Of a DNA stretch of 64,000 nucleotides, positions 55,361 through 64,000 are shown piece after piece. Each line of letters begins with the position of its first letter. Position 1 is the first letter of the stretch. The stretch spans positions 310,001 to 374,000 of the forward strand of contig CAJQUW010015600.1 in NCBI GenBank assembly GCA_907163375.1. Direction: 5' to 3'. The DNA comes from Prostheceraeus crozeri (Eukaryota; Platyhelminthes; Polycladida; Euryleptidae). Made by a program: the position numbers and the translations under genes. Below the pieces are notes generated by a model. It did not search any database. It saw only the letters and a list, made by a program, of their open reading frames with translations, and was not told where the DNA came from.

Positions 55361-56800
55361 GTATTCAAAAATCTCATTTTTGTTGATTTGCTCATCGCCA
55401 AATATTTGTACAATTAGATCTTCTTGTGTGCTAATACTAATTAAATGATGCTGTATAAATGAATGTAAGCCCAGCAAACTTGCATATTACTTGATTTTCC
55501 TATGTGAAAGTTTATAATTCTATGTGCCATTTAAACATAAACAGCCGCACATAGATTAAGAAATACAAATACACGCAATTCGCTGCAAAAGATGGAATTT
55601 CGACCATTCAGTCATCCGCCATATTTTTAAATCAACATGTGATAATTAAGTGACCTTGATCGTTGATTGTAGAGGAAAATATTGAGCATGCAGTGTATAA
55701 AAATATTGCAGGATTATTATTACGAAAGGAGGGTGGCTTGGGAAAATGCAACATGAGGTAAATGCGACTAGGTTGTAGCCAAAACCAATAACTCATCGCC
55801 AAGAAACCGTTCAGTTTGCATCCCTATGTGCCTACATCGATAGCTAATCTCTAAGGTATTTTATTTCGCAAAGGTATTGCATACTGCCCTGGCACTTGGT
55901 GAACGATTTGGCAGTTTTTGAAAATTGGGCCTTATTTGCTTTACTGTGCAACAATTTTTGTTTGCTGTCAAGAGAAGCAAGATGGAATTAAATATGGACC
56001 ATCTTTTAGATCACAGTAAGATGTCAGGTTCATCCACACGAAATAGCGGATTCGATCGAATACCTTTTAATTATTTACGTAGCCCGATCGATTTTGATAG
56101 TGAAAACCAGGTCCGGGGTTAATGCGACATGGCCCATCGGGATAGGTGCGAAAGCGCGCAAACGTTTGATTTTTGTCGCTTAAGTTTTTGATACACTCCT
56201 GTGTCAATGAAATCGTCACCAACATATTTTGAAATCATAGATGTCTCAAACGACAATAGAGTGCAATGCTCAAGATCCAAGCTTGTTTCGAGTTCATGGA
56301 TTTCGATCGATTAACAGCAGCTAGGTGCAATTTCAAGTCAATCAAACGAAAGGATCTACGTCCAGAAGAAAGAGAAACCTTTACAATATTTAGGGTCTAA
56401 TTCTCATATTCTTTTCTCCAATGCGCTCGTATATTTCTAAAAAAGGCTAATTCTGTTTTTGAACGTGGTTCAGTTGCAGCATTTCATGCATGTATCCTAT
56501 TTAAAAATAGGCCTATTAAGCTTCAAAATGCGCTTACATACTGTAGACACTTGCCATTTTTATCTCACATAAACATAAATCTATCGAAATAATGAACTGC
56601 ATCAATTCTGCAATCACAAATAGACCAAGATACACTTCTATACGTGAAAATGTCTATTCTAGGTAGCGATTGGGCACAGGATTTTCTTGTAAAGATCAGG
56701 TGCTCTATTACTAGCATAGGAGCGAAATATATCACCGTCATTTCATACTACATCCCAACCCATCATCGGAATTTAATTCGCAACAGTAGTAATCCCATCC
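55361..56800. other. right flank of the Polinton, no gene seen
   Basis: AT-rich DNA; short frames without motifs. Confidence 0.45.
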
Positions 56801-57460
56801 CAAAAGAAAGGACAAATGAGCCCCCCAAAAGGAAGGACAAATGAGCCGGCCCCCCCGGCTGTGTGTTCCGAGCCGAGTCGGATTTCTGTGCGGAGCAAGG
56901 GGCACCTTCTCTCGGAGGACTGAAACCTTCCCGACGGAGCCCAAGGGCAGGTCCAACTGCGGAGTCAGTGTCTCGACGACGGAGTCGGAGGGAAGACCAA
57001 AATGTGAAGCTAGGTGTTGACAGTGTAGAGGTTTGGGTTGAATCAAGTGTTGAGACCCATCCCATAGTGTTCCTCATCGAAAATAGAGTCTTTGACATTT
57101 TCATAAAAAATCGCCCCCTCCCCTCTCAAAACTCAACCTACCAATTTGGTCGAAAAAACCAATATTGCTCAGAAAGGGCTGAAATGTACTTTGGTGAGGT
57201 TTTCAGTCGAAAACATTTTTTGAAAAATTTTTCACTACGCTGGTCGAAAACACTTAGGATTTTTTAAAGTCCAAATGTGAAATTTCTAATTTCTCTAAGT
57301 GTTGACAGTGTAGAGGCCCTTCCCGTCATCGTAGGGTCCTGTGCCGTAGCTTAAATGAAAGATCTCGCTGAGTGGAGTAGATTGCAACAAACCCGAAGTC
57401 CATTCGATGGCTAGAACCGGAGTTAGAAGGTTTCAATGTTTGATGCTTACATAACAGCTG
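56800..57460. repeat. TIR-like end of a second Polinton-related element
   Basis: Begins with a C-rich direct repeat (AGGACAAATGAGCC twice at about 56809-56845) and a GC-rich block. AGTGTTGACAGTGTAGAGG recurs at 57012 and 57295, giving a ~285-bp period. The stretch 57330-57420 resembles module B of the 34/54-kb TIR in sequence order. The outer boundary and target duplication are not identified. Confidence 0.4.
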
Positions 57461-57680
57461 ATCTGAAAAACTATAAAAGCGCAGATCACCGACAGACAAA
57501 TCAGTTCATCAGTTGACTTCACTGAGGTAGATGAACTCTCTTGAGCTCCGACAGTTAGTCGGATTTCATTAAAAAGCCAGTTTCCATATGTAACAAAGTC
57601 AGATTTTTCGATTGGTGTTATCGCCAATCTTGTCAGACTTTGTGGAGAGCCAGTAGATGGCCTGGAGTCGAAGCCATAAA
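57433..57680 (-). other. frame related to 21.0-21.2 kb (PIE motif)
   Basis: Minus strand frame with AITPIEKSDFVTYGNWLF, aligning with TIAPIEESTSVSYKNPIL at 21.1 kb. Surrounding DNA is homologous too. It is either a conserved short protein or shared non-coding end sequence. Confidence 0.4.
57471..57480 (+). promoter_or_regulatory. TATA box CTATAAAAGC
   Basis: Strong TATA element followed about 30 bp on by TCAGTTCATCAGT, an initiator-like sequence. No clear gene begins immediately downstream on this strand; the minus strand here carries the PIEKS frame. Confidence 0.45.
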
Positions 57681-58110
57681 AGACTCCAAAAATTTAAAGT
57701 CTTGTAACTTTGCTTCTAGAGCACTGATGGACTTCCTTTTAAGTGTGTCGGGTAGGCCACGTCTTGGTATAAGTCATGCACTACTTATTGAAATTCATAA
57801 GTAGTACTTAAATGCCGAAAAATTTAAATCGGCGAATTTTTCATATTTACTGGGGTTTTTGACCCTGCTGAATTGAATGAAGGCATTTTGAGAGGCGAGC
57901 TTTGGCTCGAGGCATGTTTCCTGATATAAATAACTCCGCCGGTTTTCATGTCAAAATCGGGGTCCGAATACCAACCCAGTGATATGACGCACGCTCTGTC
58001 CATGGGAGGTTGGATTTGTCGGTCGAGGCCTTGGAGCGGGGATAAGATCCTCTGAGTAATGCCTGTAACGGATTCATCAGCTTAACATGTCTTTCCTCAA
58101 TCTTTGTGAT
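57640..58110 (-). repeat. inverted copy of 53560-54060
   Basis: Reverse-complement match to the Polinton right-arm DNA described above, outside that element. It links the 57-60 kb region to the same family. Confidence 0.7.
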
Positions 58111-58280
58111 CTTTGTGATAGCACTGGCCGACCGTCGACTATGTCTTTGTATAACATGGGCCTTCACGACAGAAAGCCCAGTAACTGTTAATGCAATGTC
58201 CATATTTGGTAAAAGCGTCGTTGTCAAGTCAAAAACATGACTAAATTTAGAAAGACCAAGCATGGCTTTGTATCGGGAGA

Positions 58281-59732
58281 GTATATAAACCACTGCTTCT
58301 CTCTAGGTTTCACTCCTGTTTGAAGTTGTGAAACGAACGGTGAGTGCTCTGTCGAAGTTTGCTATCAAACTTTGAAATATTTAGAACTTAGGATTATTCT
58401 GTCTGAATGCAGATAAACTAGTAGTCTCATATGAACGTTTGCCATTAAGCTGTGACTTTAGATGAGATCCTTTAACGATGTCCTATTATGTTACGATTAT
58501 TATTACGATCTCTGTGTCTCAATTTAACGCATTATTTTATCTCTTTTCAGTTTGCAAAAATGACGAAAGACGCGAATAAAAAGCTGCAACTTAAAAAATG
58601 TAGCTGTGGCGAGGCCTTCTTCGGTGAACGTTTCAGGCGCCACCACTTGTCGAGAATGACGAAGGGTGAAAAAAGGCATGATGAGGCATTGATGGTGATG
58701 TATTGTATGGTGTGATGTTCATTGTAGTGCATGTGATGTGGAGTTTGTGAAGGCGCACTGTAATTGTCCAGCGCGAGTGATTGGGAAGAATATGATGAAG
58801 CGAGTGTTGAGTGCTGAGCGGGGGAGCACCTTTGTTCAAGGCGAACCTGTGCTTCCCCCAGATGTGAAATTTGATTTAGATGAGGATGTAGTGGCGCCTA
58901 AGCCAACGAGGAGGATGATTGTTGAGAGTGATGATGATGCGGCTATGGAGAGTTGTAATGAAGAAGGGGCGTGTTGAGAGGTTGAGCGACGATGATGATG
59001 ATGATGAGATTGAGCGAGCTGTCGCGACGATTGAGCCACTGACAAAGCCACGGGCTCAATCGTCGCCGAGAGACGATCATGTGATGCCTAATTGTGTGGT
59101 GAGGAAGGATGAAGCGAGTGTGCCCTTGACGGTAATGTTGTCGAAGGATGATGTACATGTATATCAAAATATCGCGAGTGAGTTGGCTAGTGTGAAGAAT
59201 AAGTATCAGACGAGGTGTAGTACGTTGAAAGAAGTGATTACGGAAAGGTATTGTTTGAAGAGAAAGTCGGAGGATGTTGTGAGTGTGAAGAGAGAGCTGA
59301 TTGAGGCGAGGCAGAAGTTAGTGAATGAAAGAAAGTTGAAGGAGGCGCTTGAGTCGAGGTTGGAGTGTAGTGAGAAGTCGACCTGTAGAGAGCGTGAGTT
59401 GAAGGAAGAGGCGTTGGAGTGAGTGAGAGTGTTAGAACGTCAGTTGAGTGTGCAGTCGAAAGTGGCGCCTGAAATGATCACGGCCCTTCACATACCCGTG
59501 GTGGGGTATGTACCCGAGCGCCCATTGATCTTCGGCAATGTAACCCCTGATACCAGCCAAGAGTGCTTCAACTGCACGGATGTCCTATGCTATCATATTA
59601 AAATTCATCACAAGGAGGACATCCGTGTAGATTACAGAAAGCCACACAAATATCGTGAGTATATGACAGGCAGTCACATCATTCAATTGCTCATATGATG
59701 TTACTTTCATTGCAGGCCCCATGAAGAAATAA
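58281..59732 (+). pseudogene. CxC zinc-finger / coiled-coil protein, spliced (second copy)
   Basis: TATA GTATATAAAC at 58281; exon 1 ends ACG|GTGAGT (about 58337); intron ends CTCTTTTCAG (58550); ATG 58560. Zinc module: KKCSCGEAFFGERFRRHH, followed in another frame by CNCP. Acidic linker (VKFDLDEDVV, repeated Asp run), coiled coil (VKRELIEARQKLVNERKL...) to a TGA at 59420, then the same frame continues with ECFNCTDVLCYHIKIHHKED. Last intron 59655-59715 (GTGAGT...TTGCAG) and a short exon ending RPMKK. Two frameshifts and one stop. Same layout as 52252-53448. Confidence 0.6.
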
Positions 59733-60368
59733 TTTGTTGACCCGAGAACGCCCCAAACGGTCCTCTTAAGAACCACCTTCTAATGTAGCTACGGCGGTCC
59801 CAAGCCCGCGGCGTAACTTCGGTTAAGACTACAGAGGGGAAGAATCTCGTGTGTCACGAGAAATTATGAAGGGATGATATGGGTTTGGTCATTCACGCGT
59901 CACAACGCAACATAACAGACTTCTATCTTCTCTAGTGAACAAGCTCTGAACACACAAGTTACTTTACTGTATCACAGTCGATTGCTATACAAGTATTGAA
60001 GAAAACTTAAGTTAGTAGAATCAGCAGAAAAAGCATAGGGAGATATGCGATGTTCCAAATATACATATTTCGAAGATTGAACTCAACATGATAAACCGTT
60101 GATGAATAATACTACCGAGAAGTGTAGCAAGTCTACCGTTTATAGAAATCAACTACATGGTATGAGCTTACCCTTGAGGCTCTCTTGATGAAAACGAATC
60201 GTACTACAATTATCATGTTTCAATGTATTGACTTCAGGCGCCACTGTTGAGTCCATTGCTAAACATCATTTTGCCTAAGACGATTTCAATAACGCGTTAC
60301 AAATGTGTGTGCGCACATCAGGAACTCTAGCTCGTCTGTGATTGGACGAGCGAAGTAATGGGCAAAAG
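59733..60368. other. spacer between two virus-like units
   Basis: No gene. GC-balanced up to ~60360, then composition drops sharply to very AT-rich DNA. Confidence 0.5.
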
Positions 60369-60740
60369 ACCGTTCCAGGACACCACAAAATTCAAAAAAT
60401 GGTATCTTTAAAAACGACATAAATTCATGAATTTAGACCCTTTTTCAGGTTTTTAAGACCTAAATACATGAATTTAGTCCATTCAAAAAGTACCATTTTT
60501 TCAAAAATGGTACTTTTTAAAAACGACATAAATTCATGAATTTGAACCCTTTTTCAGGTTATGAAGACCGAAATTCACAAATTTGGGCGTTTTTAAAAAT
60601 ACCCAATTTTCAAATTTTTCAAAATCTCAAATTTGAGAATTACAATTTTCTCGCTTAAATCATGACCGTTCCAGGACACCGAAAATCATAAAAGTTGAGA
60701 ATTTCAAATTCATGAATTTTATCCATCTTTCAGGTTTTTA
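60369..60740. repeat. tandem repeats at the edge of the AT-rich element
   Basis: ACCGTTCCAGGACACC occurs at about 60370 and 60664; AAAAACGACATAAATTCATG occurs at about 60412 and 60520; GGTACTTTTT/AAAAAGTACC forms a palindrome near 60500. Probably the inner part of a terminal repeat of the element to the right. Confidence 0.6.
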
Positions 60741-60775
60741 AAATATATCATGTGACTAATAATATTTCTTTAAAA

Positions 60776-61391
60776 ATGGAAGAAACAAAAGTGGAAGGAA
60801 CTTCAGAAATGGAAGGAACCTCAAGAATATATCCTTCGTTATCATATGAACGTAGTTCTACTTTAATGGACATTGAAAAGATTAACATTGAAAAAATGAA
60901 CAAAGAAAAACACAAAGATAGAGTTAGGTATATGAAAGACAAGGAATCTCAATTATTATTGAGATTAGAGCATTATAAAAAAATTAAGAAAGAGATGGAC
61001 TCAAGTTAAGAATGTAACACAAGGAATTGGCATATTCTTAACAATAAGTCTAGGTGCTTTAACAATTGTTATATCTTCAGGTGTTTTAGTAATTCCAGTA
61101 GTTGCTACAGCTTTAACAGGTACGGGTGTTTTTGCAACTTCACTTGTTACAATGTTAGATAAATCTTTAATAACTAAGAAACGAAAATCATTAAAAACTA
61201 AGCATTTACATATTAAAGAAGTCTATGATAAACTACATTACTACTTTCAAAGAGTATGTGATGATAATGTTATTACGTTAGATGAGATTGAAAAATTTGA
61301 TCAAATAGCTAATGAAGTAAATCAAATATCATTTCAATCACAGACAGAAAAAGTTGATGATAAAAATAAAAAGGATGGCAAAAATTTCTAG
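60776..61391 (+). CDS. coiled-coil membrane protein of Polinton-like element (frameshifted)
   Basis: ATG 60776 in TTTAAAAATGG. N-terminal frame to 61009: Glu/Thr-rich start, then a Lys/Glu coiled coil (DIEKINIEKMNKEKHKDR, RLEHYKKIKK). A second frame (open from 60969, no early ATG) continues with two hydrophobic segments (IGIFLTISLGALTIVISSGV, VIPVVATALTGTGVFATSLV) and another coil (YDKLHYYFQRVCDDNVITLDEI) to 61391. The frames meet at a 7-A run (60977-60983): a frameshift mutation, a homopolymer error or programmed shift. Probably a minor virion/membrane protein. Confidence 0.55.
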
Positions 61392-61491
61392 TGATGGTAA
61401 AATTTCTAATGAAGAAAATGACAAATTTTTTTTAGAAGAGCTAAAAACTTTAAGCGAAAATTTAAGCAAAACTTTATTAAACAAAACTTAA
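61375..61491 (+). CDS. very small coil protein
   Basis: 38 codons from ATG 61375, overlapping the previous gene by 17 bases. MAKISSDGKISNEENDKFFL resembles the DNVITLDEIEKFDQIA end of that gene, so it may be a partial duplication. No other motif. Confidence 0.35.
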   Translation: MAKISSDGKISNEENDKFFLEELKTLSENLSKTLLNKT

Positions 61492-61612
61492 AACGAGAAA
61501 ACTTTAAACAAAAAGATGTCAAACAACAAAGCAATAAAAAAATAATTTGTTCTGTAAAATGTTTTTGCTGTATTCCAATGTTACCACAAAATTCAAATAT
61601 TATATTTTAAAA

Positions 61613-62437
61613 ATGGATAAAATTAGAGCTGATAATTTTAAAAGAATAAAACAATTAGAAGAGTTAATAAAACAAAGAAATATTATGAAAGAAAATCATC
61701 TTCAACATAGAATGATAAAAGCTGGTATTCAATCTGATATGTTTGAAAAAATGCAGCAAACCGAGCAAGTAAAAACTGATTTTGAGAAAACTATGAAACC
61801 ATTTAAAACTCTTGAAAAAGAAAGTACAAATAATGATAAACAAATTGATATAACAGATCCAGAGCACAAAACTATATTAGATGACTATGGATTACTAGAA
61901 TCAAACATTAATAAGAAATTACCAAAATCTATGCAATTTGAACATTCTATTTCATTTATAGATGGAAAGACAATACCTAGATTTTATCTCGGTCAAAAAG
62001 AAATATTTCCACAACCTTTTCGAGGTATAATTTTTTCACCAGATAAATCTCCTTTTAATTCAGATAGAAATTTTGTTAATCTTTTAAGAGGAGCAGATTT
62101 AAATAATTATGCTGTAGAAGATCTTATAAAATATAAAGCTATGTTAGATAGAGTTGGTGCAGTAAAATCTCTAAGACGTTATAAACAATTAGAAAATTTA
62201 TTATCAACGGGAGTTAAAGTAGGAAAAGGTTTATCTGAAAAACAGAAAACTGAAACAACTGTATTTTTACCAGATGATCCACAAGAATTACTAAATAGAT
62301 TAAATATTTTAATATCTGCAATAAAAGAAGGACATAATTCTAGTTTCAATGAAATTCATGCTATATTGAAAAGACTGTTAGAAAAGAAGATTCTAAATGA
62401 AGAGGATTATAAAAGTGTAACGAACAGAATGTTCTAG
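61613..62437 (+). CDS. Polinton-like element protein, unknown
   Basis: 274 codons from ATG 61613 (TTTTAAAAATGG context). Starts with a Lys/Glu coiled coil (NFKRIKQLEELIKQRN), then FIDGKTIPRFYLGQKEIFPQPF, LLRGADLNNYAVEDLIKYKAML and a second helical region near the C-terminus (LNRLNILISAIKEGHNSSF). Intact. Position before the penton-like gene suggests a structural or assembly protein. I do not recognise a family by sequence alone. Confidence 0.55.
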   Translation: MDKIRADNFKRIKQLEELIKQRNIMKENHLQHRMIKAGIQSDMFEKMQQTEQVKTDFEKTMKPFKTLEKESTNNDKQIDITDPEHKTILDDYGLLESNINKKLPKSMQFEHSISFIDGKTIPRFYLGQKEIFPQPFRGIIFSPDKSPFNSDRNFVNLLRGADLNNYAVEDLIKYKAMLDRVGAVKSLRRYKQLENLLSTGVKVGKGLSEKQKTETTVFLPDDPQELLNRLNILISAIKEGHNSSFNEIHAILKRLLEKKILNEEDYKSVTNRMF

Positions 62438-62513
62438 GGCCTCGCCCGTAGCTGAAATATGTTGTTTCTAATTTTTTTTTAAAAAAATATTTATTCAAAA
62501 TTTTAACTAAAAA

Positions 62514-63302
62514 ATGTGTTCAGCAGATTTAGACAAAATTAATAATCATTTAGAAAATTTGACAGAGATTTTGGGTTCATCAAAATTTAGTACGACGTTA
62601 AAAATTATAACAACTACTTCATCACACACTTGTAATTTAGAACCCATTCTACATTTGGAACAAAATAAAAATTATCAAATTGCATTGACTAGTTTCTCCA
62701 CATTTAACACTATTCAAAATGTTATAAAAGATGTGAATGATCAATTTAGATATTCTACTGATAAAGGCAAAACATGGAAAATACTAACTTTTCTTCCTGG
62801 TTCTTACGAAGTTGAATCAATATCAAATGAAATTAAGAGACATTTAGGTATACCATTTAAAGATAAGAAACAATTACATTTTGCAGTTGAACCGGCAGTT
62901 AATAAATTTTCTCTTACTTTAGACGAAAATCATCAAGTTGATTTTAATCATGATAGATCATTGTCAAAGCTATTAGGATTTAATAAACAAACCTATAGTC
63001 AAGGTTATCATTTAGGTGAGAAGATTCCAAAAATAACTGAAATAAATTCAATTGTTGTACATTGTGACATTATTGAAGGAGGATATATAAATGGAAAATT
63101 GTCAAATTTAATATTCAGTTTTCCAGCTTTTACTGTACCCATTGGTTATAGATTAAATGTATTTCCACAAACATTAATATATTTTCCTATTACAAGAAAA
63201 ACTATTAACAACATTAACATTAGAATCACTGATGAGAAAGGACAAGAAATAAATTTTGGAGGTGAAGAGATTATGATAGATCTTTTGGTTCGGGAGGTAT
63301 AA
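62514..63302 (+). CDS. penton-like minor capsid protein (AT-rich element)
   Basis: 262 codons, intact, ATG in TAACTAAAAAATG. Jelly-roll-type pattern seen in Polinton pentons: an N-terminal ILHLEQNKNYQIALTSFSTF strand pair, LLGFNKQTYS mid-way, then VVHCDIIEGGYINGK, LNVFPQTLIYFPITRKTINN and a final INIRITDEKGQEINFGGEE with I-x-L-L-V-R-E. The last block parallels the D-x-G-x2-(V/I)-x-F...LHFR ending of the Polinton copies at 44.8 and 46.4 kb. Very different in sequence and codon use from those. Confidence 0.65.
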   Translation: MCSADLDKINNHLENLTEILGSSKFSTTLKIITTTSSHTCNLEPILHLEQNKNYQIALTSFSTFNTIQNVIKDVNDQFRYSTDKGKTWKILTFLPGSYEVESISNEIKRHLGIPFKDKKQLHFAVEPAVNKFSLTLDENHQVDFNHDRSLSKLLGFNKQTYSQGYHLGEKIPKITEINSIVVHCDIIEGGYINGKLSNLIFSFPAFTVPIGYRLNVFPQTLIYFPITRKTINNINIRITDEKGQEINFGGEEIMIDLLVREV

Positions 63303-63414
63303 ACTCCCGTTCGAGAGGTATAAACTCCTACGCGAAGCTAGAGAAGTTTAATTTTCTTCTTCTTCTTTAGAAACAAAAATAAATAAAATAAAAATAAAAT
63401 TTTTTTATTAAAAA
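63294..63414 (+). repeat. duplicated GAGGTATAAACTCC-like repeat and A/T leader
   Basis: GGGAGGTATAAACTCC at the end of the penton-like gene and GAGAGGTATAAACTCC just after it; then a long A/T tract leading into the next ATG. May be a terminator hairpin or transcription signal between the two genes. Confidence 0.4.
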
Positions 63415-64000
63415 ATGAGTGAATTACCTCCATTTAATAAAAAAAAATTAAATTTAATCATCATCCAAATTTATCTAATAAAGTTTTGTCAGTTATTTGT
63501 GGAAGATCAGGATGTGGAAAAACATATCTATTGTTTAAAATTTTAACGACTCCAAATTTTTTGGATTATAACAATCTTATAATTTATACAACAACCGCAG
63601 AACAACCCGTCTATCAATTTTTAAAATATGGATTTGAAAATAATCTTAAAAAAACAGCAATTGCTTCATTATTCAAAGAATATGAAAAATCTGAAGATGA
63701 AGAAGAAATAAGTTCGTGGTGTGAAGAAGCAACAAAAAATAATCAGTTAGTTGAAACCAATAAAAATAAGCATATAAAGATACAACTAATAGATGATAGT
63801 GGTAATATGCAAGATCCTAGTAAACTAGATAAAACAATGAAACATTGTGTAATTTTTGATGATTGTGTTAATGATAGAAATCAGTCAGTTCAGAGAAATT
63901 ATTTCACAAGAGGTAGACATAATAACTGTAGTGTTTTTTATTTAACACAAAGTATGTATTCATTAGACGGAAGTGTTATTAGAAAGAATGCAAATATATT
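63415..64000 (+). CDS. packaging ATPase (AT-rich element), partial
   Basis: ATG 63415 in ATTAAAAAATG. After an A-run frameshift near 63440 the frame is open to the window end. Walker A VICGRSGCGKTYLLF at about 63492, complete with GKT; Walker B HCVIFDDCV at about 63844; RGRHNNCSVFYLTQSMY sensor region near 63912. This is the FtsK/HerA-type ATPase of Polintons and adintoviruses. Unlike the 37.5-kb copy the catalytic residues are intact. The 3' end lies outside the window; the early frameshift could be a homopolymer artefact. Confidence 0.75.

Noticed and set aside
56738..57267. Frames of 100-134 codons on both strands (56738-57104, 56863-57267)
   Set aside because: GC-rich repeat region read in several frames at once; composition-driven, no domain.

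Overview
This is a eukaryotic (metazoan) genomic window, most likely from a marine invertebrate. That reading rests on Penelope-like elements with GIY-YIG domains, CR1/Jockey-like non-LTR retroelements, a Gypsy element, hAT-type transposons, hammerhead-ribozyme repeats and Polinton/Maverick-type elements lying side by side. I cannot name the species. I see no convincing host gene: the window is nearly all mobile DNA and its remnants, much of it nested.

1-33.6 kb is a graveyard of transposons. It holds a 91-bp hAT MITE with a perfect 8-bp target duplication (461-551), three decayed non-LTR reverse transcriptases (2.7-3.7, 10.7-12.8 and 14.1-15.2 kb) and a 1-kb TA-flanked MITE (4034-5028). A hAT-like element with perfect 8-bp duplications (16907-20111) carries inside it a Penelope-like GIY-YIG gene between ~460-bp inverted repeats. 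A small tRNA-derived, SINE-like unit (20816-20958) encodes a canonical hammerhead ribozyme. Further Penelope pieces follow, then a Gypsy element (23.7-30.3 kb) split by a CR1-like element that itself contains a 278-bp foldback. Several foldbacks carry eroded hammerhead cores.

33629-55354 is a Polinton/Maverick with intact ends. It starts AGTAGT, ends ACTACT, is flanked by a perfect 6-bp duplication AAAGGC, and has ~1-kb terminal inverted repeats built of two alternating ~165-bp modules. Left to right it encodes an unknown protein, a small Cys-rich protein, a DEDDh-type exonuclease-like protein, an unknown protein, a membrane-anchored RING protein, a basic core-like protein, the packaging ATPase, a small conserved protein, the chromodomain integrase, a pVI-like protein, the hexon-like major capsid protein, the adenain-like protease, a TBP-like gene plus a truncated paralogue (minus strand), two penton-like genes, protein-primed-type DNA polymerase B (minus strand), and a right-hand accessory block. 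Most genes carry stops or frameshifts, and the capsid gene is split by a 5'-truncated retroelement. The copy therefore looks like a decayed provirus-like element; only the protease and some small genes look intact.

56.8-59.8 kb holds the end of a second, related element: a TIR-like region, a ~470-bp inverted copy of Polinton DNA, and a spliced zinc-finger/coiled-coil gene homologous to the one at 52.3-53.4 kb. 60.4-64.0 kb is a very AT-rich, better preserved and different Polinton/adintovirus-like unit running off the window: a coiled-coil/membrane protein, a small coil protein, an unknown virion-type protein, a penton-like protein and the start of a packaging ATPase, each main gene beginning in a TAAAAA(A)TG-like context.
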